Source of the DNA: Subdoligranulum variabile
GTDB taxonomy: Bacteria > Bacillota > Clostridia > Oscillospirales > Ruminococcaceae
Length of the DNA: 64,000 nucleotides
Assembly: GCA_003343905.1 (NCBI GenBank)
Contig: QAKI01000005.1
Coordinates: forward strand, 1 to 64,000
Direction: 5' to 3'
Positions 1 through 8,357 of this stretch are shown here, piece by piece (the stretch's first letter is position 1; every line of letters begins with the position of its first letter). Below the pieces are notes generated by a model, which did not search any database, had not been told where the DNA came from, and saw nothing but the letters and a program-made list of their open reading frames with translations. A program made the position numbers and the translations under genes.

Positions 1-215
1 GGTGCACCAGTTGTCACGCCAGTGGCACAGCTGGGCAGCTATGTTCGGATCGGATAAACGCTGAAAGCATCTAAGCGTGAAGCCGGCCCTGAGATAAGAT
101 ATCCCACTGAGTCAATCAGGTAAGACCCCTTGAAGACTACAAGGTTGATAGGCACGATGTGTAAGTGGAGTGATCCATTCAGCAAGCGTGTACTAATAGG
201 TCGAGGGCTTGACCC
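1..215 (+). rRNA. 23S ribosomal RNA, 3' end (partial)
   Basis: The window opens inside a 23S rRNA gene. The conserved 3'-terminal stretch TACTAATAGGTCGAGGGCTT is at 191-210, with GACC directly after it, and further upstream is the usual CTGAAAGCATCTAAGCGTGA block. Only about the last 215 bases are present; the exact 3' end is placed within a few bases. It is followed by 5S rRNA and a tRNA on the same strand, the usual operon order. Confidence 0.97.
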
Positions 216-307
216 CATCTTGATCAGATACTCTATTTGCTGCGCAGTTCGATATTCAGTTTTGAGGGTACATCCTCAAAGAGAAGCAGATGACAAGGTC
301 ATTTGTA

Positions 308-425
<118 letters not shown>

Positions 426-438
426 TTCTCTTTTATAT

Positions 439-513
439 GGCCCGTTGGTCAAGCGGTTAAGACAGCGGCCTCTCACGCCGTTAACGTGGGTTCGATTCCC
501 GCACGGGTCACCA
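439..513 (+). tRNA. tRNA-Glu (anticodon CTC)
   Basis: A 75-nt cloverleaf can be folded by eye. The acceptor stem is GGCCCGT/ACGGGTC, the D arm follows, and the anticodon stem GCGGC/GCCGT carries the loop CTCTCAC. That puts CTC at positions 34-36, reading the Glu codon GAG. The T arm contains GTTCGATTC and the CCA end is encoded. It follows 5S by 13 bases, so it is probably transcribed with the rRNA operon. Confidence 0.95.
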
Positions 514-520
514 AAGCAAA

Positions 521-567
521 CAAAACCGAACTTATTACTCGTTGAGTATAAGTTCGGTTTTGTTTTT
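521..567 (+). terminator. Intrinsic terminator of the rRNA-tRNA operon
   Basis: A perfect 15-bp stem (521-535 with 548-562) with a 12-base loop is followed by a T-rich run. It lies 8 bases after the tRNA CCA and so probably ends the ribosomal operon. Confidence 0.9.
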
Positions 568-594
568 ATTTATCTCAAATGCAGTACCATGCTA

Positions 595-636
595 AACGGT
601 CCATGTGGAAGTGATACCACTTCCACATGGACCGTT
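595..636. repeat. Perfect 19-bp inverted repeat (hairpin) after the rRNA operon
   Basis: Bases 595-613 are the exact reverse complement of 618-636, leaving a 4-base loop (ATAC). The hairpin is GC-balanced and not followed by a clean T run. It lies 28 bases after the rRNA terminator and 25 bases before a TATAAT at 662-667. It could be an operator, a second terminator, or the trace of a small mobile or repeat element; the sequence does not decide. Confidence 0.7.
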
Positions 637-675
637 GCTGTTTGTTTTGTAGTATTTCCTCTATAATGCTTTTCC

Positions 676-914
676 ATGTGCCGAAAGCTGAATGGATTGC
701 CATTAGAAGAGGTTAGAGTTGAGGATATGTTGGGGCGTACTGAACAGCGGAGGGGGAGCGGGATTTCCTGAATCTGTATAAGATGGTTAAAGATAGCGGT
801 GGAGGGCTGCTGTCCGAAGGCCAATCTATAGGTGCTTACTGGAGGAGTTTCTGCAGGCCTGCTGGTGAGTGGGATTCAGAAACGGTAGGTTATGTTATGG
901 TAGATAGGGGATAG
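676..914 (+). pseudogene. Possible degraded coding remnant
   Basis: A 32-codon frame starts at ATG 676 and stops at 769-771. A second frame overlaps it at 768 and runs to a stop at 912-914, giving about 48 further residues of protein-like composition. A TATAAT lies just upstream at 662-667. No ribosome site of the strength used elsewhere in this window is seen, and no family is recognised. This may be a broken gene with a frameshift or simply non-coding DNA; confidence is low. Confidence 0.2.
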
Positions 915-1100
915 TTCCGTAAAACGGGACGCTACAAAAGCAGGATGAGCAAAAGATGCAGCAAAAAAAGTGGGCAGGGGGGGAGGCTATCATCATATAA
1001 AACGGCGCCGAAAAGCGGATTTCGAATGTTTCGTCTGTTTTTTTACTGGCGAAGGTTTAAGGTTTACTCGTAGGGAAAAACAATGCCTGCTTGAATAATA
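915..1100. other. Intergenic stretch without recognised features
   Basis: Between the possible remnant and the terminator of the leftward surface-protein gene there is AT-richer sequence with scattered stops in all frames. No promoter, repeat or RNA fold was recognised here. Confidence 0.5.
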
Positions 1101-1132
1101 CAAAAACGGCAGAAGGTGTGAACCTTCTGCCG
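1101..1132 (-). terminator. Terminator of the leftward exporter/surface-protein operon
   Basis: A 10-bp stem (1107-1116 with 1123-1132) with a 6-base loop. On the minus strand it is followed by five T (A run at 1102-1106). It lies about 60 bases beyond the stop codon at 1194. Confidence 0.88.
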
Positions 1133-1193
1133 AAGAGTATAGGAACGTGAAAACTACCAAGCACGCTGCTGGTGCAGGAAGCAAGTGCGAGCG

Positions 1194-4100
1194 TTAGACT
1201 GTCGGCCCCTGCGCAGAATCGTCTTTCGCTTCGGGTGGGGCGGGCTGAGGTTTTCGGGTGCGTTTGCACCAGACCAGTGCGAACACGACTGCAACGAATA
1301 TCACGACAAGTGCAGCCAGCAACACGAACCAGATATTGGCGGTGGTTACTTCCGCCATAAAAGTGATCTGCCCACCGGGGCAGTCAATCAGCAGGTAACT
1401 GCCGTCCACCTGGGGCTTTTGTTTGACCCAGGTGTCACCCTGCTGTACCCATACGGTGTAGTGGGCTGCGGTGTCCGGCTTGCGAAAGTGTACCGTGCAG
1501 TCTGATGCACCGAACACCGGGTCGGTCACTGTGACGGTATAGGCCGTACCACTGTGTGTGCGGCCGTCTGCATCGCTGAAGCTGGTCTCGGCAGTGGCGA
1601 CGTTGACCTGGGCCTGCGGGCTGAAGCTGCCATCTACCAGCACCTGCGGCGTTTCACCGCTGTCATCGGCCAGGGCAGAGGCGTAGGGAATGTATTCGGC
1701 TTCCACCGTCTGACTGTACGTCAGATTGCTGTAATCCATATCCGGCCATTGGCCTACATAGCCGTCTTTCTGCGGCACAGCGGGCAGGCTGGTCACGCCC
1801 TCGCCGTAGCGGAAAGTCACGGTGGCTACTGTCTTTCCGTCTGCAACAAAGGTCAGTTCCAGCCGGGCGAAGCCATCCGGCGCGGCAGGGTCGGATGCCA
1901 ATTCTTCAAAGCTGGCGGGCAGGGCTTGGGCGGCACGGGTCACGCCATCCACTGCGCCAAGGCTCTCGTGAATGTACTGATTATCGGCCAGCGCTGCGTC
2001 TGTGGGTACACGGCCAGCGATGGTCCCGGCATAGCGGATAGGCTGCCCATCTTCGCCGGGCAATAGTTCCACCATCGTGCGGCAGCCAGTGATTTCAGCG
2101 CCATACCCGGCGATACCGCCGACTTCTTCGTCGCCGGTCAGCGCACAACGTGCCCAGCAGCTTTCCAGAATGCCTGCGCTTTGCCCGGCAATGCCGCCTA
2201 CCTGGGTGGTACCGGTCACGTTGCCGGTGTTTTCACAATCAGCTGCGTAACCAAAGTCCATTCGCCCGGCAACACCCCCGGCCGCTTCTTTTTTGGCGGT
2301 GACGGTGCCGCTGTTGCGGCTGTCCAGCACGATCAGGCGAAGCTGCACTTCCGCAGAAAGGGCGCTGCCTGTGCCATCCTGCTGCCAGTGCCCGGCGGGG
2401 TCGGTGTCCAGTTCATTGGCCAGGCTGCCGACGATACCGCCCACGCAGCTATCGCCCAGTATTTCACCTGTGTTGCCGGCGTTGACCAGGCAGCCGTTGC
2501 CCTGTTCCTGGAGCAGTTGTTCGGCCTGTTCGCGGGAGACGTCGGTGAAAACGGCTTCCGACTCATTTGCGTCAGGAGAAGATGTCAATGCGCGCACGGC
2601 GTCCACGACACGGCCCAGTTGGTCGTTGACAGCGCGCAGGTCGCCGGTCAGGGTATCGCCAGCCGCATTGACCGCAGTATTCAGCGCGTCAAATCCATCC
2701 AGTAGCGTCCCCAGTGCAGTGTTCAGGGCATCGCTCTGTTCAGCTACCGTACTGTCCAGGCTGGGAACTGTTACGGTCGGCTGCCCGGCCAGGCCGGTCG
2801 TGATCTTCTCGATGCCTGCCACGGCACTTTGCAGGGCTTGAGATACTGCCTGCAGCGATGTTTTCAGCGCAGCCAGGTCAGCGGGCAGCGTTTCGCCGGC
2901 AGTGTCCCAGGCGGATTGCAAGGCGTTTACTGCGGCGGCCAAAGCTTCCAACCCTGTGTTCAGGCTGTCCCCGGCGGCAAAAAGCTGATCTACTGCGGCG
3001 CACAATTCTTCCCATGCGGTAGACAACGCACTTTCGGAGGTCTGCCCCTGCCATTGCAGGGCTTCAGCGGCGGTGTGTACCTGTTCGAGCGCAGCGCGGA
3101 AAGATTCAGTTGTTGCCTGCAGGGTTTCGATCTGAGTGCGCAGGGCATCCACTTCGGCGGGCGTAAGGCTGGCGGTCAGTGCGTCCAGTGCCGTCAGCAT
3201 GTCGTTGGTGGCAGAAACCGCCTGCCCTGCGGCTTCAAGACCGCTGTCTGCTGCCGCTAAAATGGCACTCAGGTCGGGTGCATCGCTGGTCAGCTGAGCG
3301 TGGATATCTTCGCGGCTTTGCAGCATGGTATCTCGCGCCTGCTGGTACACCCGCAGGGCTTCGAGCAGATTCTCCAGTTCCTGGGGGCGGCCGTCGGCTG
3401 TGCCGAAACTGCTCAGCAGCCGGTCGAGTTCCTGGACGGCATCCTGCACCTGCGCGGCGGCGCTGCGCAGTGATGCCAGTGCGTCGGCCAATGTTTGCCA
3501 GGCGGCCTGGCTTTCGCTGTCATTGCCAAGGGCGTCTCGCAAAGCCTGCAGCGCGTTGTAAGCGTGTTCCAGCGCAGAATGGGCGTGGCTGCGCGCGGCA
3601 GCAAAGGCTTCAGCGGCGGTCTGTAGCTGTGCTTGGGCCTCCTCGCCCAATTCCGCCACAGCAGCGGCATCCTGCAAAATCTGTTCCAGGGCATCCCCGG
3701 CGGCGTCGGCCTGTTCGAGTGCGGTGCCGATCGAATCGAGCACGGGGCCCAGATGGTCAATGACCCAGGAAAAACGGCTCGCCGCGCTGTTGACTGCTTC
3801 GATGCCGCCGTCCGCCCAGTCGATCATGCCGTCGGCCAGTGCGCTGGTACTGTCCTTGGCTGTGCGCGTGGCTTCGGTCAGGTTGGAGAGCGCGGCAGAA
3901 ACGCCGTCCCCGCTCGTGTCCATATCGGTGAGCAGGGTGTCCATTTCGGTTTGCAGAGCGTCCAACTCGTTATACAGGGCATCCAATTTGCCGCCATCAT
4001 ATTGCACGGTCAGCACGGGTTCCAATTGACCGGCCACCCCGCCCACGTCCTGGCTGCCCTGCACGGTACCGCTGTTGACGCAACCGTCCAGATAGCCGGA

Positions 4101-4925
4101 GGTGCGGCCGACGATGCCGCCTACGTTATTGCCGACGCTGGCATAGCCAATAGAGGCGGAGTTCTGGCAGCTCTGCAAAATACCGCCTGAACGCCCGGTG
4201 ATGCCGCCGATGTCGCTGACGGCGGCCAAAGCCGCGCCGTCCTCGCCGGAAAGGTCGATCCCGACCAGCTTGCCGGCAGCGTCAGGCAGAATAGTGTTGA
4301 CCGCGCCGTCGTTTTGACAGCGCACGATGCTGCCCAGGTTTTGCCCGGCGATACCGCCGGCCATGCGGTCGGCCTGTACGGCGGCGTGGTTTTGACAGTT
4401 GATGATCTGGCCGCTGGTTTCGTTGCGGCCGACAAGACCCCCGGCTTCCTGGTTTGCCGTCACTTGGCCGGATGCACTGCACCCGCGCACAAGGCCGCGG
4501 TTTTCGCCCGCCAACAGGCCCTGTATGGTGGCATCGTCCCCGCCGGTTGTACCTTGCAGGTGGAGGTCCTCCACCACGGCGGACGCTTCAAGATAGCGGA
4601 AGAACCCCTGCACGTCGCCGCCGCCACCCAGCACCAGGCCGGAGATGGTGTGCCCCTGTCCGTCGAAATGGCCGCTGAACACCGGCAGACCGGTAAAGTC
4701 ATGGCCGGTCAGGTCCAGGTCGGCTTGCAGCTTCACAGTAAGATTTTGGGTGGCGGTATCCACGATGCAGCGCGTTTGCAGCGCCAGCAGATCATCAACG
4801 GTGTTGATGATGACGGTCTCGCCGCCCGCTGTGCCGGCTTCCTCCGCCAGGGCCGGCAGGGAAACGCCAAGCGCCAGTACAACCGCCAGCAGCAGGGCGG
4901 TCAGCCGCTTAGTCAGTTGTTTCAT
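1194..4925 (-). CDS. GLUG-repeat / coiled-coil surface protein with C-terminal membrane anchor
   Basis: 1243 residues, no recognised full-length family. A signal peptide (1-27, ending LPALA) is followed by a block of GLUG-type repeats (about 137-300: turns such as GGLVG, GGIAGQ, GGITG, GGIVG, each preceded by a Cys-x-Asn-x-Gly/Ala turn). A very long Ala/Leu/Gln-rich helical coiled-coil region (about 312-780) comes next, then a second GLUG block (about 811-975). A Flg_new/InlB-like repeat (about 1021-1080) and one transmembrane helix (about 1196-1219) with a short basic cytoplasmic tail complete it. The start at 4925 is preceded by AGGAGGGA and overlaps the end of the MMPL gene by 17 bases, so the two are probably translationally coupled. 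The protein likely stands out from the membrane through the wall. Ligand and function are unknown; a role as partner or adhesin of the exporter is inference. Confidence 0.9.
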   Translation of the reverse strand: MKQLTKRLTALLLAVVLALGVSLPALAEEAGTAGGETVIINTVDDLLALQTRCIVDTATQNLTVKLQADLDLTGHDFTGLPVFSGHFDGQGHTISGLVLGGGGDVQGFFRYLEASAVVEDLHLQGTTGGDDATIQGLLAGENRGLVRGCSASGQVTANQEAGGLVGRNETSGQIINCQNHAAVQADRMAGGIAGQNLGSIVRCQNDGAVNTILPDAAGKLVGIDLSGEDGAALAAVSDIGGITGRSGGILQSCQNSASIGYASVGNNVGGIVGRTSGYLDGCVNSGTVQGSQDVGGVAGQLEPVLTVQYDGGKLDALYNELDALQTEMDTLLTDMDTSGDGVSAALSNLTEATRTAKDSTSALADGMIDWADGGIEAVNSAASRFSWVIDHLGPVLDSIGTALEQADAAGDALEQILQDAAAVAELGEEAQAQLQTAAEAFAAARSHAHSALEHAYNALQALRDALGNDSESQAAWQTLADALASLRSAAAQVQDAVQELDRLLSSFGTADGRPQELENLLEALRVYQQARDTMLQSREDIHAQLTSDAPDLSAILAAADSGLEAAGQAVSATNDMLTALDALTASLTPAEVDALRTQIETLQATTESFRAALEQVHTAAEALQWQGQTSESALSTAWEELCAAVDQLFAAGDSLNTGLEALAAAVNALQSAWDTAGETLPADLAALKTSLQAVSQALQSAVAGIEKITTGLAGQPTVTVPSLDSTVAEQSDALNTALGTLLDGFDALNTAVNAAGDTLTGDLRAVNDQLGRVVDAVRALTSSPDANESEAVFTDVSREQAEQLLQEQGNGCLVNAGNTGEILGDSCVGGIVGSLANELDTDPAGHWQQDGTGSALSAEVQLRLIVLDSRNSGTVTAKKEAAGGVAGRMDFGYAADCENTGNVTGTTQVGGIAGQSAGILESCWARCALTGDEEVGGIAGYGAEITGCRTMVELLPGEDGQPIRYAGTIAGRVPTDAALADNQYIHESLGAVDGVTRAAQALPASFEELASDPAAPDGFARLELTFVADGKTVATVTFRYGEGVTSLPAVPQKDGYVGQWPDMDYSNLTYSQTVEAEYIPYASALADDSGETPQVLVDGSFSPQAQVNVATAETSFSDADGRTHSGTAYTVTVTDPVFGASDCTVHFRKPDTAAHYTVWVQQGDTWVKQKPQVDGSYLLIDCPGGQITFMAEVTTANIWFVLLAALVVIFVAVVFALVWCKRTRKPQPAPPEAKDDSAQGPTV

Positions 4926-7413
4926 CGGATGTTCCCTCCTGTGTATCGGGATGTGCGGCTGCGGCAGATTCGGGCGGCGGGTCGATTGTAGGCGGCAGCG
5001 TCTGCATCTGACCGGTAGCCATCTGCAAAGTGGCATCACCGCGGATCGTCCCGTGCAGGGTTCCGTCCACATAACCGTGGATGTAACCGCGCACATGACC
5101 GTCTACGTGCAATACCGCGCCGTGGACTTCCTGCTTGGAGGGGGAGGGCAGGCGCAGGATAAAGCGGGTGCGCTCGACGATGGCATCGCCCAGCACCAGG
5201 ATCTGCGGCAGGATGAACAGTACCAGGAAAATGGAAATCAGCGTGCCGCGGCACAGGCATTCGCCGATACCGGCAATGTAAGGCTGTGTGGTGATGCAGC
5301 CGATGAGGAAAGCCGCTGACGTCAAAATGCTGCCCGAAGTCAGAATGGTGGGGAAGGCAAGGTTCAGTGCCGCCACAATGGCTTGTTTGGGCGGCATTTG
5401 TTTTTTACAGTCACTGTAACGGGTGGAAACAACGATGGCATAGTCGATGTTTGCGCCCATCTGGATGGCGGTGACGATGAGATAACTCATGAAAAAGACA
5501 TAGTCCCCGGTGAGCGCCGGAACCGAAAAGTTGAGCCAGATGCTGCCTTGAATGACCAGGATCAGCAGCAGCGGCAGACCCGCCGACTGGAAGGTGTACA
5601 GCAGCACGATGATGACGAACACCGCGCTCAGCACACTGATGAGGACGTTATCCTGGGCAAATGTGGTGGCCAGATCGTAATCGCTGGTAGAGTTGCCTAC
5701 CAGCAGTACAGCGTCCGGGCCGTAGTATTTTGCGGCTTCCTTGTGGATGGTCTGTAAAAAGTCGAAGGTATCCTCGCCTTCTTCCGGCAGAGTCAGTGCC
5801 AGCACGATCCGGTCATAGTTGGTGCCCTGCATCTGGTCCTGGGCCATCTTCAACTGGCTCTGAATATCGTCGAGGTTCGCCTGCATGTCGGCATCCAGAG
5901 TGACGGCGCCCGAATCGGCCTTGTCACATAAAAACAGCAGCAGGTCCATCAGCGGCAATTTATAGTCGTCCAGGCTGGCAAGATTCCCCAAATCGTCATT
6001 TTCAGCGGCGTACAGCGCGTAAATTGCCGAAGTGGAACTGTAATCAAGATCGGCGGCTTCCGCCAACTCGCGCGGGGTCAGCTCATCGGTCAACACGTAA
6101 CCGCCGATGGCCTCTATATTCGCCAAGCCCATGGCGTAGTCCACTTCGGGATAGCTTTCCAGCGTATCTAACAGCTGCGCTTCTGCATCGTGGTTACCCT
6201 TGGGCACCAGCAGCGCCATGATGTTTTGCGTGCCAAAGGTGTCGTCAATGCGTTGCTGAGCGATTTGGGTATCGTTTTGACGAAAGGTTTTGAGCAAAGT
6301 TTCGCCGTAAGCAAACGGACAGTCGCTGGAAAGGAAAAAGCCGACGACGGCCAACGCCACAAAGAGCGGCGCCCCCACAAACCGCAGGCGAACGGCAAAA
6401 CGCCCCCAGGCGTCGATGCGGGGGATCAGCTCCCGGTGTACCGTTTTTTCCAGCAGCGGGGCAAACAACATCAGCAGCGCAGGCATCAGGGTAAATACCG
6501 ACAGCATGCTGAAACAGATTGCCTTGATGAGGACCAGCCCGAGGTCGAAGCCGATGCGGAACTGCATGAACATCATTGCAGCCAGGCCGGAGATGGTCGT
6601 CAAACTGGAGGAGGCGATAGCCGGGATGGAAGCCGCCAGCGCAAGGATGCAGGCTTCGCGGTCGGCATGGGTGCGGCGTTCCTCAGTGAAGCGGTGCAAC
6701 AGGATGATGGCGTAGTCGATAGCCAGCGCCAGTTGCAGCACGACGGATACGGAGTTGGAAACGAAGGAAATTTCGCCGCAGAGGAAGTTCGTGCCCATGT
6801 TGAGCAGCGCCGCCGCGGCAAAAGTCAAAATCAGCACCGGCACCTCGGCATAACTGCGGGAAGTAAGCAACAGCACCACCACGATGATGACCGCGGCGAT
6901 GAGCAGAATGATCTGCATCTCGCTGTCCAGCGTGTCCGCCATCGAAACGCCGATCGTGGTGGAAATGTAAGCATCATAGGGGGCTACGGCCGCCCGCACG
7001 GCGTCCATGGCGGCCAAAACAGATTCATCCGTTTCCGGGCCGTTGAAAGTCACATCAAAGAGCGCGTCGGTCCCTTTCCAGTGGTCGGCGGTATCGTCAA
7101 ACTCTACCGAGAAAACGCCCTCGATGCCCCGCAGTTCTTCGGCCAGGCGGTCGGCCCGGTCATAGGTCGTCTGGCTGATCATCACCCGTGCGGTGCCATA
7201 GGTGACGAACTCGTCCTCCATTACGGTCAGGCCGCGGCGGGTCTCGGTATCAGCAGGCAAGTAGGCGGTCAGGTCGTCGCAGACCTGCACCCACCCGCGG
7301 GACACCACGCAGAACGCCAGCGCGATGATATAAAGGAACAAAATGATTTTGCGTTTGTCTACAATTGCCGTAGCCAGCTTGCCAAAAAAGCCCTGGCTGC
7401 CCGATTGTTGCAT
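4909..7413 (-). CDS. MMPL-family RND-type membrane transporter
   Basis: 834 residues in two homologous halves. Each half has one transmembrane helix (first at about 22-39), a large external loop and a bundle of further helices, as in MMPL/YdgH-type exporters of lipids or hydrophobic molecules. The paired motifs IDYAIILLHRF and GANIDYAIVV carry the Asp-Tyr pair used for proton coupling in this family. The start at 7413 (MQQSGS) is chosen because AGGGAG precedes it and the family's first helix follows at once; longer reading would cross the divergent promoter. Unusual: about residues 763-798 form a tail of alternating Gly and hydrophobic residues (HGAVLHVDG, HVRGYIHG and so on) like a tiny bactofilin-style beta-roll, then a Pro/Asp/Glu-rich end. 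It is divergent from tetR and upstream of the surface protein. Confidence 0.93.
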   Translation of the reverse strand: MQQSGSQGFFGKLATAIVDKRKIILFLYIIALAFCVVSRGWVQVCDDLTAYLPADTETRRGLTVMEDEFVTYGTARVMISQTTYDRADRLAEELRGIEGVFSVEFDDTADHWKGTDALFDVTFNGPETDESVLAAMDAVRAAVAPYDAYISTTIGVSMADTLDSEMQIILLIAAVIIVVVLLLTSRSYAEVPVLILTFAAAALLNMGTNFLCGEISFVSNSVSVVLQLALAIDYAIILLHRFTEERRTHADREACILALAASIPAIASSSLTTISGLAAMMFMQFRIGFDLGLVLIKAICFSMLSVFTLMPALLMLFAPLLEKTVHRELIPRIDAWGRFAVRLRFVGAPLFVALAVVGFFLSSDCPFAYGETLLKTFRQNDTQIAQQRIDDTFGTQNIMALLVPKGNHDAEAQLLDTLESYPEVDYAMGLANIEAIGGYVLTDELTPRELAEAADLDYSSTSAIYALYAAENDDLGNLASLDDYKLPLMDLLLFLCDKADSGAVTLDADMQANLDDIQSQLKMAQDQMQGTNYDRIVLALTLPEEGEDTFDFLQTIHKEAAKYYGPDAVLLVGNSTSDYDLATTFAQDNVLISVLSAVFVIIVLLYTFQSAGLPLLLILVIQGSIWLNFSVPALTGDYVFFMSYLIVTAIQMGANIDYAIVVSTRYSDCKKQMPPKQAIVAALNLAFPTILTSGSILTSAAFLIGCITTQPYIAGIGECLCRGTLISIFLVLFILPQILVLGDAIVERTRFILRLPSPSKQEVHGAVLHVDGHVRGYIHGYVDGTLHGTIRGDATLQMATGQMQTLPPTIDPPPESAAAAHPDTQEGTSDETTD

Positions 7414-7479
7414 GTGGCTCGCTCCCTTTGCTTTTGCAACATTGATAAAGTTGAGCAGAAAGTCAAATATGAACACCTG

Positions 7480-7508
7480 TTGACTTTTGCCTGTGAGCTG
7501 ATTATACT
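7480..7508 (+). promoter_or_regulatory. Sigma-A promoter of the TetR gene
   Basis: TTGACT at 7480-7485 and TATACT at 7503-7508 with a 17-bp spacer; transcription would start near 7515. The -35 box is one arm of an 8-bp inverted repeat (7459-7466 with 7480-7487). The other arm presents a TTGACT -35-like box on the minus strand, suggesting back-to-back promoters, although no good minus-strand -10 is visible. Confidence 0.75.
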
Positions 7509-7554
7509 GAGGGAAATCGCGGGGTTCAACAGGCAATCTGGCATCCAAACGTAC

Positions 7555-7590
7555 AAAAACAGACACATTGCCTGCAAAGTGTCTGTTTTT
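7555..7590. promoter_or_regulatory. 12-bp inverted repeat, probable TetR operator
   Basis: Bases 7555-7566 and 7579-7590 are exact reverse complements around a 12-base centre. The site lies between the tetR transcription start and its start codon (7619), and about 140 bases upstream of the MMPL start. Its position suits autorepression by the adjacent TetR protein and possibly roadblock or repression of the divergent operon. Binding is inferred. Confidence 0.65.
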
Positions 7591-7618
7591 GGTAAAAAAG
7601 TTTACAGGAGTGATTCTG

Positions 7619-8206
7619 ATGGCAAAAGCCGAATACCGCAGCGCCGTCCGTTCCCGCCGCCTTATCAACCAGGCGGTAGCGGAACTGATGAAAGAAAAGC
7701 CGCTCGATAAGATCACGGTGACCGACGTGGTCAAGCGGGCGGACATCAATCGCGGCACTTTCTACGCCCACTATACCGACGTGCCCGATGTGCTGGCGCA
7801 GCAGATGGATGCCGCCTGCCAGACGCTGTGTGATGCGCTGGCAGACCGCGGGACTGCCAGCGATCTCAACAATGTGGGGGTCGTGCTGCGCAAGTTGCAG
7901 GTTTTCTTTGAAGATAACTTCGACTTTTTCTCGGCGTTGCTGTCGTCCAGTCTGGCGCAGGCCGCTACGGAGCAGTTGCGGGATCTTTTTATCGAGTGCA
8001 TGACCGCCCACCCGCCCCAGGGCGTTTCGCCGGAAAGGTTTCTGTTTTCGATCCGCTTTGCTTCCGGCGGCATGGTCGCCATGTACCGTGACTGGGTGGC
8101 CGGTAAGCTGCCGATGACCCTTGACCAGTTGACCACAACGGCCACTGCTGTTGTGGAAAGCATGGCGCCCGAACGCTATAAAAGCGGGCACGCAGGAGAA
8201 AAATAA
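7619..8206 (+). CDS. TetR/AcrR-family transcriptional regulator
   Basis: 195 residues. The N-terminal helix-turn-helix (about 12-58) has the family signature, with ITVTDVVKRADINRGTFYAHY; the rest is a helical ligand-binding and dimer domain containing FFSALLSSS. The start at 7619 has ACAGGAG eight bases upstream; an in-frame ATG at 7568 lies inside the inverted repeat and is rejected. Divergent from the MMPL/surface-protein operon, which it most likely represses until an unknown ligand is bound. The ligand and direction of control are inference from the family's habit of regulating neighbouring exporters. Confidence 0.93.
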   Translation: MAKAEYRSAVRSRRLINQAVAELMKEKPLDKITVTDVVKRADINRGTFYAHYTDVPDVLAQQMDAACQTLCDALADRGTASDLNNVGVVLRKLQVFFEDNFDFFSALLSSSLAQAATEQLRDLFIECMTAHPPQGVSPERFLFSIRFASGGMVAMYRDWVAGKLPMTLDQLTTTATAVVESMAPERYKSGHAGEK

Positions 8207-8308
8207 CGATTTGAAAAAGTCTTGCATTTGCACAGCAAGTGAAGGGAAAAACAGCCAGGGGCAACGGCATCGAACCTGTAACAAATGCCCTGTTTCACTT
8301 TGCAGCAC

Positions 8309-8337
8309 TGTACAATTAGAAATACTGCAACTATAAT
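8309..8337 (+). promoter_or_regulatory. Promoter of the AraC-type regulator
   Basis: TATAAT at 8332-8337 with TGTACA at 8309-8314, 17 bp apart, 20 bases before the start codon at 8358. The leader is very short and holds only the GGAGGA ribosome site. Confidence 0.65.
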
Positions 8338-8357
8338 AGAACCCGGAGGAAATACCG

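Noticed and set aside
7568..7621. Longer start for the TetR protein (ATG 7568)
   Set aside because: It lies inside the inverted repeat and lacks a ribosome site; ATG 7619 has ACAGGAG at good spacing and begins where TetR proteins begin.
6190..7710. Plus-strand open frame of about 500 codons opposite the MMPL gene
   Set aside because: Antisense shadow: the MMPL reading has family motifs and helices, this one only His/Gln/Arg-rich sequence; it also runs across the divergent promoter.
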